From: JAEUPI01 sp044222685
Lineage (GTDB): Bacteria; Pseudomonadota; Gammaproteobacteria; Burkholderiales; Burkholderiaceae_C
Assembly: GCA_044222685.1 (NCBI GenBank)
Contig: JBGAMU010000033.1
Coordinates: 1 to 64,000, forward strand
Length of the DNA: 64,000 nt
Direction of reading: 5' to 3'
A model generated the notes under the pieces. The model was not told the origin of the DNA. It did not search any database and saw nothing but the letters and a program-made list of their open reading frames with translations. Of this stretch, positions 23,533-33,870 are shown piece after piece. The position numbers were made by a program, and so were the translations under genes. Numbering within the stretch: the first letter of the stretch is position 1; each line of letters begins with the position of its first letter.

Positions 23533-25575
23533 TCAGCTCTTCTTCGCCACCAGCGTCAGGATGTCGTAGCTCGCGACCACCTCGCCGAGCTGGTTGGTGA
23601 CCTCCACGTCCCACGCCACCACGCCCTGCCCCACACCCTTGGCATCCTTGCGATTGCGGTCGATCTTGCGCTTGCAGGTCAGCCGCGCCTGGATGGTGTC
23701 GCCGATGCCCACGGGCTTGACGAAGCGCAGCGTGTCGAGGCCGTAGTTGGCGAGCACCGGGCCGGGCGCGGGGCTGACGAAGAGGCCTGCAGCGGCGCTG
23801 AGCACGAAGTAGCCGTGCGCGATGCGCTTGCCGAACGGGCTTTCCTTGGCCGCGACGTCGTCGAAGTGCATGTAGAAGTAGTCGCCCGAGATGCCGCCGA
23901 AGGCCACGATGTCGGCCTCGCCGACGGTGCGGCGATGCGTCAGCAGCGAATCGCCGATCTGCAGCTCCTCGAAGTGCTTGCGGAACGGGTGCAGCGTGTC
24001 CTCGCGCAGCCGGGCGCCGCGCACGTGTTCGCCGGTCACGGCGGCGAGCATCGTGGGTGACCCCTGCACGGCGGCGCGCTGCAGGTAGTGGTGCACCGCA
24101 CGGACGCCACCCAGCTCTTCGCCGCCGCCGGCGCGGCCCGGGCCGCCGTGTTTCAGGCCGGGCAGCGGGCTGCCGTGGCCAGTCGATTCGACCGCGGCTT
24201 CGCGGTCGAGCACGAGCAGGCGGCCGTGCCACGCCGCGATCTGCGGCACCACCTGCGCGGCAGTGGCGGGGCTCTTGGTCACCAGCGTACCCACCAGGCT
24301 GCCACGGCCGCGCGCAGCCAGCACGATGGCTTCGTCGAGGTCGGCATAGGGCATCAGCGTGCTCACCGGACCGAATGCCTCCACGTCGTGCGCGGGGTGG
24401 TCTGCCGGGTTGCGCGCCAGCAGCAGCGTCGGCGAGAAGAAGGCACCTTCGGCGACGCCTGCGCCGACAGGAGCGAAGCCGTCCTTGGCGCCGTGGATCA
24501 CCTCCGACCCCTTGGTCAGCTCGGCCACACGTTCGGCCACGTCCTTGGCCTGCGCATGCGAGGCCAGCGCGCCCATGCGCACGCTGTCGTTGGCCGGGTC
24601 GCCGACGACTGTCTTGGCCAGGCGGGCGCGCAGTTTCTCTGCCACGGCATCGAGGTAGCCGCGCGGCACGATGGCGCGGCGGATCGCGGTGCACTTCTGG
24701 CCGGCCTTGACGGTCATCTCGCGCGCCACTTCCTTGACGAAGAGATCGAATTCCTCGTCGTCGGGCGTCACGTCGTCGGCCAGGATGGCGCAGTTCAGCG
24801 AGTCGGCCTCGGCATTGAACGGGATCGACTGCTTCACGATGTTGGGATGCACGCGCAGCCGGGCAGCGGTGTCGGCGCTGCCGGTGAAGGTGACCACGTC
24901 CTGGCCGCCCAGCCGATCCAGCAGGTCGCCGGTGCCGCCGATCACCAGTTGCAGGGCGCCCTCGGGCAGCAGGCCTGACTGCTGCATCAAGCGCACCGCC
25001 GCCTCGGTGAGGTAGCTGGTGGCGGTGGCGGGCTTGCCGATGCAGGGCATGCCGGCCAGGAAGGTCGGCGCGAACTTCTCCAGCAGCCCCCACACCGGAA
25101 AGTTGAACGCGTTGATGTGCACCGCCACGCCGCGCCGCGGCACCAGGATGTGCGTGCCGGCGAAGCCGCCCTTCTTGCCCAGCGGCATCGCAGGCCCCTC
25201 GTGCACGACGTTGCCACTCGGCAGCTCGTTGCCGCCGACGCCGGCATAGGCGAACAGCGTGCCGCTGCCGCCTTCGATGTCGATCCAGCTGTCGCTGCGC
25301 GTGGCGCCGGTGTGCGCCGAGATCGCGTACAGCGCCTCCTTGTGCTCGATCAGGTGCTTGGCCAGCGCCTTCAGGATGGCCGCGCGCTGCTGGAAGTCGA
25401 GCTTCAGCAGGTTGGGCAGGCCCACCGTGCGTGCGTGGTGCACCGCCTCGGCGAAGTCGATCGACTCGGCGTGCGTGCTGGCCACCGGCTGGCCGTTGAC
25501 GGCGCTGCGCAGGGCTTGCGCGGGCCGGGCGCCGAGCCAGCGGCCGGCGATGTAGCTTTGCAGGACGTTGCTCAT
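23533..25575 (-). CDS. paaZ: Oxepin-CoA hydrolase / 3-oxo-5,6-dehydrosuberyl-CoA semialdehyde dehydrogenase
   Basis: 680 residues, almost exactly the length of E. coli PaaZ. The N-terminal aldehyde dehydrogenase domain (about 1-520) has E256 (in IPFNAEADSL) and C295 (in AGQKCTAIRR), the same numbering as the E. coli catalytic pair. The C-terminal MaoC-like hydratase (about 535-680) has DYFYMHFDD and RIAHGYFVLSAAAG with the Asp/His dyad. It hydrolyses oxepin-CoA and oxidises the resulting aldehyde in phenylacetate degradation. It is the last gene of the paa block, and the 160 bp upstream suggest its own promoter or readthrough from paaJ. Confidence 0.95.
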   Translation of the reverse strand: MSNVLQSYIAGRWLGARPAQALRSAVNGQPVASTHAESIDFAEAVHHARTVGLPNLLKLDFQQRAAILKALAKHLIEHKEALYAISAHTGATRSDSWIDIEGGSGTLFAYAGVGGNELPSGNVVHEGPAMPLGKKGGFAGTHILVPRRGVAVHINAFNFPVWGLLEKFAPTFLAGMPCIGKPATATSYLTEAAVRLMQQSGLLPEGALQLVIGGTGDLLDRLGGQDVVTFTGSADTAARLRVHPNIVKQSIPFNAEADSLNCAILADDVTPDDEEFDLFVKEVAREMTVKAGQKCTAIRRAIVPRGYLDAVAEKLRARLAKTVVGDPANDSVRMGALASHAQAKDVAERVAELTKGSEVIHGAKDGFAPVGAGVAEGAFFSPTLLLARNPADHPAHDVEAFGPVSTLMPYADLDEAIVLAARGRGSLVGTLVTKSPATAAQVVPQIAAWHGRLLVLDREAAVESTGHGSPLPGLKHGGPGRAGGGEELGGVRAVHHYLQRAAVQGSPTMLAAVTGEHVRGARLREDTLHPFRKHFEELQIGDSLLTHRRTVGEADIVAFGGISGDYFYMHFDDVAAKESPFGKRIAHGYFVLSAAAGLFVSPAPGPVLANYGLDTLRFVKPVGIGDTIQARLTCKRKIDRNRKDAKGVGQGVVAWDVEVTNQLGEVVASYDILTLVAKKS

Positions 25576-25735
25576 GGTGTCGACTCCGTGATGTGGTCTC
25601 ACGCCGGCGCGCGGCGGACCGATCGTTGAACGGCGGATGGTGGCATGCGCGTGCGCACACGGGCGCACGGCAGGATGAGCCTGACAGGCGAATCGGCGGG
25701 AGCGCACACGACCGGCCAGGACGGCCGGCGGCAGA

Positions 25736-26290
25736 TCAGGTGTCGGGCTGCTTGCCCCGCCACTGCTCCGACAAGCGGTCGAAGTCGGAGGCGCCGATCT
25801 CGGCCACCTCGACCTTGCCGACCTGCATCAGGTCGGATCGCGGCGCCAGCATCTCGCGCGACTTCTCGCGCTTGCCGTGCGACTCGATCGCAGCCAGGAT
25901 GCGCGAGCGCAGTGCCGACAGCCCCCGCGTCGGCGTGGCCGGCGCCAGCCCGTCGAGCTGTCGCAACGCGATCCGCAGCAGGTTCGGATCGGCGTGGAAC
26001 AGGAACATGCCCGTCGGGTCCTTGCGCTTCAGGCCGTTCTCCACCGCCGTCAGGTGGCGCAACGACTTGCGACTGCCCGGTACCGCGTCGAGCAGCGCCG
26101 ACAGCTCCACCTGCGGCAGACGCGGGCCGTCGCCACGGCGCGGATTCGCCGCGCGGTGGTCGTCCCTCGGCACCGCCGCTTCGTCGGGTGTGGACGGCGA
26201 TCGCGCCCCACCGCCCAAGGCGCGCACCAACCGCTGCAGGGCAGACGCCGGCGGCGGTGCTTCTTGGCTGGACGGTTTGGCTTCGCGCAT
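25736..26290 (-). CDS. Hypothetical protein between paaJ and paaZ
   Basis: 184 residues, cytoplasmic by composition. I recognise no family. The N-terminal 60 residues are Pro/Arg-rich and probably disordered. The rest looks helical, with 'VELSALLDAVPGSRKSLRHL' (about 61-80) and 'GLSALRSRILAAIESHGKRE' (about 122-141). It has the codon bias of a real gene and sits on the operon strand between two paa genes, 144 bp after paaJ and 160 bp before paaZ. A role in phenylacetate metabolism is possible but unsupported by sequence. Confidence 0.55.
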   Translation of the reverse strand: MREAKPSSQEAPPPASALQRLVRALGGGARSPSTPDEAAVPRDDHRAANPRRGDGPRLPQVELSALLDAVPGSRKSLRHLTAVENGLKRKDPTGMFLFHADPNLLRIALRQLDGLAPATPTRGLSALRSRILAAIESHGKREKSREMLAPRSDLMQVGKVEVAEIGASDFDRLSEQWRGKQPDT

Positions 26291-26434
26291 ACGAGCGCAC
26301 AGTGTGCCGGCGCCGGCGCCCGGCCGACCGGTCCGGACGAGGGCCTGCGCGCGGAGCGCGCGCCGGCGTCCAATTCGGCACGGAAATACTTCGCGCGCAG
26401 CGGCCGCGCTTGACCACGAACAGCCCGGCTGCGC

Positions 26435-27646
<1,212 letters not shown>

Positions 27647-27677
27647 GAGCGTTTCTCCAGTGTGGGTCGAGTCGTCT

Positions 27678-28301
27678 TCAGGCGACCGCGGCGGTCGTCT
27701 TGCGCGGCACCTTCACCGCCGGCAGGCCGCCGAGGAACAGATCGGCCACGATCGGCGCGATGTCGGCATGCGCCAGCGTGCCGTCGGGCTTAAGCCAGGT
27801 GAACATCCAGTTGATCATGCCGAACAGCAGCATGGTCAGCGGCTTGGCGAGCCGGGGTTTCTTCAGGTCGGGCCGCATCGCGATCACCGCGCGGGCGAAG
27901 CCGTCGACCACCTCGCGCTCGACGCCGAGCACGCGCTCGCGGTCGGCATCGTCGAGGAACTTGACGTCCTCGGTGAGCACGCGGTGGGCATGCTGCGCGT
28001 CGGCGTATTCGTCGACGATACGGCGGATCAGCTCGCGCAGCCGCTGCTCCGGCGCATGCGGCCCGGCCTCCACCTCGCCGACCAGCGCCTGCAGCCGCTG
28101 CACATGGCCTTCGGTGATCGACACCAGCATCGTGTACTTGTCGCGGTAGTAGTGATAGAGCGTGGCCTTGCTCACGCCGCACGCCTGCGCCAGCTCGTTC
28201 ATCGACGTCGCGCTGTAGCCGCGATGGGCGAACAGCGTGGCCGCCCGCGCGAGGATCAGTTCGCGCTGGTCGTCGTAGCCGGGAGCACGGCCGCGGGGCA
28301 C
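27678..28301 (-). CDS. paaR: TetR-family regulator of the phenylacetate operon
   Basis: 207 residues from a GTG at 28301 with AAGG about 10 nt upstream. The HTH covers about residues 14-58: 'ILARAATLFAHRGYSATSMN', 'ELAQACGVSKATLYHYYRDK'. The C-terminal domain, with 'RRIVDEYADAQHAHRVLTED', fits betaproteobacterial PaaR proteins, which repress paa genes and are released by phenylacetyl-CoA. It lies inside the operon, 29 bp after paaE. The likely operator is the perfect palindrome at 35445 ahead of paaH. Autoregulation follows if the whole block is one transcript. Confidence 0.88.
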   Translation of the reverse strand: MPRGRAPGYDDQRELILARAATLFAHRGYSATSMNELAQACGVSKATLYHYYRDKYTMLVSITEGHVQRLQALVGEVEAGPHAPEQRLRELIRRIVDEYADAQHAHRVLTEDVKFLDDADRERVLGVEREVVDGFARAVIAMRPDLKKPRLAKPLTMLLFGMINWMFTWLKPDGTLAHADIAPIVADLFLGGLPAVKVPRKTTAAVA

Positions 28302-28329
28302 GTCGTGGTTGCCTTCTTGTGTCGCTGGA

Positions 28330-29418
28330 TCAGCGCTCGTCGAACGAGAGCACGACACGCTCGGTCGTGGGGTGCGCCTGGCAGGTCAGCACGTAGCCGG
28401 CAGCCACCTCGGCCTTCTCGAGCGCGAAGTTGCGGTCCATGCGCACCTGGCCCTCGATGAGCTTGGCGCGGCAGGTGCCGCAGACGCCCGAGGTGCACGA
28501 GAACGGCACCTCCAGGCCGGCGGATGACGCACAGTCGAGGATGCTCGGTTGGTCCTTGCGGAATTCGATCTCGCGGCGCAGGCCGTCGCGGATGATCGTC
28601 ACCTTGGCCACCTCGGCGTCGCCCGGCTTCGCTTCGTGGATCACGGCGCCCACCGGCTGGCCCGGGGCCTGCGGCGCGACGCCGAACCGCTCGATGTGGA
28701 TGCGGTCCTCCGCCACACCGGCCGCCAGCAGCGCGGCCTCGGCCTCGTCGTTCATCTGGTAAGGGCCGCAGACGAAGGCGTGGTGGATGCCCTGCGGCTG
28801 CACCAGCGCCCGCAGAAAGTCGCCGATCTTGTCGCGGTTCATCAGGCCGTGGTTGATCGGCGCATCGGTGTGCTCGTCGCTGAACACAAGGTGCAGCACC
28901 AGCCGCGTGAGATAGCGGTTCTTCAGGTCCTCGATCTCCTCCTTGAACATCGTGGACTTGAGCGACCGGTTGCCGTAGATCAGCGTGAAGCGCGACTGCG
29001 GCTCGCGGCCGAGCACCGTCTTCATGATCGACAGGATCGGCGTGATGCCGCTGCCGCCGGCGATGCCGAGGTAATGGCGCTTGGCACCGGCGTCGATCGG
29101 CACGAAGAAGCGGCCCTGCGGCGCCATCACCTGCAGGCTGTCGCCGATCTTCAGATGCGCGTTGATCCAGTTGCTGAACACGCCGCCGTTGACCTTGCGC
29201 ACGCCCACGCGCAGCTCGCCGTCGTCGACACCGGCGCAGATGCTGTACGAACGCCGCAGGTCGGCCCCATCGACGGTATGGCGCAGCGTGAGGTACTGGC
29301 CCTGCGTGAAGCCGAACACGTCGCGCAGGGGCTCGGGCACCTCGAAGGTGACGATCACCGCCTCGGCGGTGTCGGGTTCGATGCGGCGCACACGCAAAGG
29401 GTGGAACAACGGTGTCAT
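28330..29418 (-). CDS. paaE: Phenylacetyl-CoA 1,2-epoxidase reductase subunit
   Basis: 362 residues in three domains. FAD-binding at about 1-100, with RRSYSICAGV. NAD(P)-binding at about 105-235, with LGIAGGSGITPILSIMK. The C-terminal plant-type 2Fe-2S ferredoxin at about 270-362 has cysteines in FSCTSGVCGTCRAK and LTCQAHP (Cx4Cx2C...C). It passes electrons from NADPH to the PaaABC di-iron oxygenase. Its start overlaps the paaD stop by 4 bp (ATGA), so translation is coupled. Confidence 0.96.
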   Translation of the reverse strand: MTPLFHPLRVRRIEPDTAEAVIVTFEVPEPLRDVFGFTQGQYLTLRHTVDGADLRRSYSICAGVDDGELRVGVRKVNGGVFSNWINAHLKIGDSLQVMAPQGRFFVPIDAGAKRHYLGIAGGSGITPILSIMKTVLGREPQSRFTLIYGNRSLKSTMFKEEIEDLKNRYLTRLVLHLVFSDEHTDAPINHGLMNRDKIGDFLRALVQPQGIHHAFVCGPYQMNDEAEAALLAAGVAEDRIHIERFGVAPQAPGQPVGAVIHEAKPGDAEVAKVTIIRDGLRREIEFRKDQPSILDCASSAGLEVPFSCTSGVCGTCRAKLIEGQVRMDRNFALEKAEVAAGYVLTCQAHPTTERVVLSFDER

Positions 29419-29948
29419 ATCGGTTTGAAGTACTCGAATGGCTCCTTGCACGCGATGCAGCGGTACAAGGCCTTGCACGCGGTGGAGCCGAAGGCCGACA
29501 GGCGCTCGGTGTTCGCGCTGCCGCAGCGCGGGCACTCGAGCGCCGGCGCGCGGCGCACGATGCGGATCGGCTGGCTCTCGGCCACGGCCGCGCTGCCCGA
29601 CGGCGGCGCGATGCCGTACTCGCGCAGCTTGCGGCGGCCCTCGTCGCTGATCCAGTCCGTGGTCCAGGCCGGCGCCCGCTGAAGCGTCACCGTCACCGGC
29701 CCCAGGCCGGCGAGCTCGATCGCCTCGACCACGCCCTGCTCGATCACCTCGGTGGCCGGGCAACCCGAGTAGGTGGGCGTCAGCACGACCTCGACGCCGT
29801 CGCCCTGCGGCCGCACGTCGCGCACGATGCCGAGGTCGCACACCGACAGCGCCGGCACCTCGGGGTCGAGCACCTGGCCGAGCACGCTCCAGGCGCGCTG
29901 CACGCGCTCCTCGTCGGCCGTGACACGCATCGCCGAGTTCATCATCAT
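29415..29948 (-). CDS. paaD: PaaD, Fe-S assembly-related (MIP18/DUF59) protein of the epoxidase
   Basis: 177 residues. The DUF59/MIP18 domain (about residues 12-100) has VLDPEVPALSVCDLGIVRDV and the conserved VVLTPTYSGCPATEVIEQ with the key cysteine. A C-terminal zinc-ribbon-like part has CPRCGSANTERLSAFGST and CIACKEPFEYF. It is required for a working phenylacetyl-CoA epoxidase, probably through metal-centre maturation, although it is not a stable part of the PaaABCE complex. Three ATGs in a row (29948, 29945, 29942) and a GTG at 29954 overlapping the paaC stop are all possible starts. Confidence 0.94.
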   Translation of the reverse strand: MMMNSAMRVTADEERVQRAWSVLGQVLDPEVPALSVCDLGIVRDVRPQGDGVEVVLTPTYSGCPATEVIEQGVVEAIELAGLGPVTVTLQRAPAWTTDWISDEGRRKLREYGIAPPSGSAAVAESQPIRIVRRAPALECPRCGSANTERLSAFGSTACKALYRCIACKEPFEYFKPI

Positions 29949-29950
29949 GC

Positions 29951-30751
29951 TCACCACGCCCCGCCGGGATAGGCGCGCTGCAGGTACTGCAGCTCGGCGA
30001 GGATGTAGCCCATGTGCTCGGTGTGCACACCCTGCTTGGCATGGCTGCGGAACGGGCTGTCGGCCGGCACCTCGAGTTGCGCCTCGGCCAGCAGTTCGCG
30101 CATCTCGGCCAGCCAGGGCTCGCGCAACTCGCTCCAGCGTGGCCCCAGGCCCGCCGCGGCGGCGGCCTCGTCGACCGCGTCGCTCTCGAACAGCTCGGGC
30201 GCATAACGCCACAGTTCGGCCAGCGCGGCGTGCATGCGGCGCGTCGACTCCTCTGTGCCGTCGCCCAGGCGCACCACCCAGTCGGCGGCATGCTGCTGGT
30301 GGTAACGCGCCTCCTTGACCGCCTTGCCGGCTATTGCCCCCAGCTCGGCATCGCTCGAGTCGCGCAGCTTCTCCCACAGCAGGCGAAACCACGTGGCCAG
30401 CATCGCGTTGCGCAGCGTGGTGAAGGCAAAGTCGCCCGGCCGCTCGCCGCGGCGCGGCCCGTTGGGCAGCTCGGCCATCGTGACGTTGCGGTAGTCGCGC
30501 TCCTCGCGCAGGAAGGCGAGCTGGTCCTCGTGGTAGTGCATGCCCTCCAGCTCGCCGGCCCGCGTGAGCAGCGCGCGCGACTGGCCGATGAGGTCGAGCG
30601 CCATGTTGGTCAGCGCAATGTCCTCCTCGACCACCGGCGCGTGGCCGCACCATTCGCCCAGGCGCTGGCCGAGGATCAGCGCGGTGTCGCCGATGCGCAG
30701 CAGGTACTGCACCGCGGGTGTCTGCTTGACGGCAATGGAAGGTGTGGTCAT
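29951..30751 (-). CDS. paaC: Phenylacetyl-CoA epoxidase structural subunit
   Basis: 266 residues of a ferritin-like helical protein, with WCGHAPVVEEDIALTNMALD near the N terminus and EARYHQQHAADWVVRLGDGT in the middle. PaaC pairs with PaaA in the oxygenase and lacks a complete di-iron site; it stabilises the complex. A good ribosome-binding site (GTGAGG) is 8 nt before the ATG. It sits 10 bp after paaB and its stop abuts or overlaps paaD. Confidence 0.95.
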   Translation of the reverse strand: MTTPSIAVKQTPAVQYLLRIGDTALILGQRLGEWCGHAPVVEEDIALTNMALDLIGQSRALLTRAGELEGMHYHEDQLAFLREERDYRNVTMAELPNGPRRGERPGDFAFTTLRNAMLATWFRLLWEKLRDSSDAELGAIAGKAVKEARYHQQHAADWVVRLGDGTEESTRRMHAALAELWRYAPELFESDAVDEAAAAAGLGPRWSELREPWLAEMRELLAEAQLEVPADSPFRSHAKQGVHTEHMGYILAELQYLQRAYPGGAW

Positions 30752-30761
30752 CGCGAGTGCC

Positions 30762-31094
30762 TCACATGTGATCGACTTCGCTGGGCAGCTTGTAGAAGGT
30801 GGGGTGGCGGTACACCTTGTCCTCCATCGGGTCGAAGTACATGTCCTTGTCGCCGGGGTCGCTGGCCACGATGTGGTCGCTGCGCACCACCCACACGCTG
30901 CAGCCTTCCTGCCGGCGCGTGTAGACGTCGCGCGCGAGCTGGATCGCCATCTGCGGATCGGCCGCGTGCAGGCTGCCGCAGTGCTTGTGGTCGAGGCCCG
31001 ACTTGGAGCGCACGAACACCTCCCACAGCGGCCACTCGTTGGCGGCGGGCTTCTCGAGGGCGTTGCCGGACTTCACGGTGTTCACGCTGTTCAT
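30762..31094 (-). CDS. paaB: Phenylacetyl-CoA epoxidase subunit PaaB
   Basis: 110 residues; core EWPLWEVFVRSKSGLDHKHC (about 20-39) and YTRRQEGCSVWVVRSDHIVA (about 59-78) match PaaB throughout. The small subunit bridges PaaAC heterodimers in the epoxidase complex. Its first 19 residues are a polar extension (MNSVNTVKSGNALEKPAAN). The start overlaps the paaA stop by 4 bp (ATGA). Confidence 0.95.
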   Translation of the reverse strand: MNSVNTVKSGNALEKPAANEWPLWEVFVRSKSGLDHKHCGSLHAADPQMAIQLARDVYTRRQEGCSVWVVRSDHIVASDPGDKDMYFDPMEDKVYRHPTFYKLPSEVDHM

Positions 31095-32092
31095 GCGGCC
31101 TCCTGTCGGGTGGCTTGCTTGCGGGCATGTGCCAGGGCGGCCTCGCGCACCCAGGCGCCGTCGTCCCAGGCCTTCACACGGGTGGCCAGGCGGTCGCGGT
31201 TGCAGGGGCCGTCGCCGGCCACCACGCGCCAGAACTCGCTCCAGTCGATCGGCCCGAAGTCGTGGTGGCCGCGCTCGGCGTTCCACTTCAGCAGCGGATC
31301 GGGCAGCGTGACGCCGAGCACCTTGGCCTGCTCGGCGGTGGCGTCGACGAACTTCTGCCGCAGCGTGTCGTTGCTCACGCGCTTGATGCCCCAGCGCATG
31401 CCCTGCGCCGAGTTCGGGCTCTGGTCGTCGGGCGGGCCGAACATCATCAGGCACGGCCACCACCAGCGGTTGACCGCGTCCTGCACCATCGCCTTCTGCT
31501 CGGCGGTGCCCTCACGCATCATCACCAGCAGCGCGTCGAAGCCCTGGCGCTGGTGGAAGCTCTCCTCGCGGCAGACGCGGATCATCGCGCGCGCATACGG
31601 CGCGTAGCTGCAGCGGCAGATCGGCACCTGGTTCATGATCGCCGCGCCGTCGACCAGCCAGCCGATGGTGCCGATGTCGGCCCAGGTCAGCGTGGGATAG
31701 TTGAAGATCGAGCTGTACTTGGCCTTGCCGGCGTGCAGCGCGTCGATCATCTGGTCGCGGCTGGTGCCCAGCGTCTCGGCGGCGGCATACAGGTACAGGC
31801 CGTGACCGCCTTCGTCCTGCACCTTGGCCAGCAGGATCGCCTTCCTTTTCAGCGTCGGCGCGCGCGTGATCCAGTTGCCCTCGGGCAGCATGCCGACGAT
31901 CTCGGAGTGCGCGTGCTGGCTGATCTGGCGCAGCAGCGTCTTGCGATAGTGGTCGGGCATCCAGTCCTTGGCCTCGATGAAGTCGCCGGCGTCGATCTTG
32001 GCGTCGAAGCGGCGCTCGAGCTCGGCCTCCTCGACCGAACGCACGGCCTTGCGTTCGTCCTTGGGCCCGGTATCCATCGCTTGCGTGTACAT
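31091..32092 (-). CDS. paaA: Phenylacetyl-CoA epoxidase catalytic subunit
   Basis: 333 residues, a ferritin-like di-iron oxygenase. Metal-ligand helices are visible in LAKVQDEGGHGLYLYAAAE (ExxH, about residues 89-107) and RVCREESFHQRQGFDALL (ExxH, about 173-190). It inserts one oxygen atom of O2 into the aromatic ring of phenylacetyl-CoA to form the 1,2-epoxide. The length is close to other PaaA proteins. First of the paaABCDE segment, 10 bp after paaK. Confidence 0.96.
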   Translation of the reverse strand: MYTQAMDTGPKDERKAVRSVEEAELERRFDAKIDAGDFIEAKDWMPDHYRKTLLRQISQHAHSEIVGMLPEGNWITRAPTLKRKAILLAKVQDEGGHGLYLYAAAETLGTSRDQMIDALHAGKAKYSSIFNYPTLTWADIGTIGWLVDGAAIMNQVPICRCSYAPYARAMIRVCREESFHQRQGFDALLVMMREGTAEQKAMVQDAVNRWWWPCLMMFGPPDDQSPNSAQGMRWGIKRVSNDTLRQKFVDATAEQAKVLGVTLPDPLLKWNAERGHHDFGPIDWSEFWRVVAGDGPCNRDRLATRVKAWDDGAWVREAALAHARKQATRQEAA

Positions 32093-32102
32093 GGTGGTTC
32101 CT

Positions 32103-33410
<1,308 letters not shown>

Positions 33411-33432
33411 CGGTCGTCTCCTGTCTTGTCGC

Positions 33433-33870
33433 TCAGCCCGTCACCGCGGGCTTGCCTTTCATCGTGTGCGAGCGGCCGCGGAACAGCGCGATGCGCTCGC
33501 CGCGCTGGTTGGTCACCTCGCAGTCGTACACGCCGGTGCGGCCGGCCCTGGACACCTCGACGCAGCGCGCCGTCATCACGTCGCCGGCACGGCCCGGCGC
33601 CAGCAGCTCGATCGCGAAGCCGGAGGCCACGGTGAATTCGTTGTACGAGTTGCAGGCATAGGCGAAGGCCGAATCGGCCAGCGTGGTGATCAGGCCGCCA
33701 TGGCAGATGTCGTGGCCGTTGAGCATGTCGTCGCGCACCGTCATGCGCAGCGTCGCCTGGCCGGGCGCGATGCTCAGCACCGTCATGCCCAGGCCCTTGG
33801 ACGCACGGTCGTTGAGGTACATGCCGTCGCGCACATGCTCGGCCAGCTGCTGTGCGCTGCGCTCAACCAT
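33433..33870 (-). CDS. paaI: Acyl-CoA (hydroxyphenylacetyl-CoA) thioesterase
   Basis: 145 residues with a single hotdog fold. The active-site segment NGHDICHGGLITTLADSAFA (about residues 50-69) has the conserved HGG and the Asp nucleophile or general base. PaaI proteins clear dead-end ring-hydroxylated phenylacetyl-CoA species. Its ATG overlaps the end of paaH by 8 bp, so it is translationally coupled. paaK follows 22 bp later. Confidence 0.94.
   Translation of the reverse strand: MVERSAQQLAEHVRDGMYLNDRASKGLGMTVLSIAPGQATLRMTVRDDMLNGHDICHGGLITTLADSAFAYACNSYNEFTVASGFAIELLAPGRAGDVMTARCVEVSRAGRTGVYDCEVTNQRGERIALFRGRSHTMKGKPAVTG

Noticed and set aside
25600..25640. Second PaaR site upstream of paaZ (ACCGATCGTT near 25618)
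   Set aside because: Only about half of the 14-bp palindrome at 35445 is matched; too weak to call.
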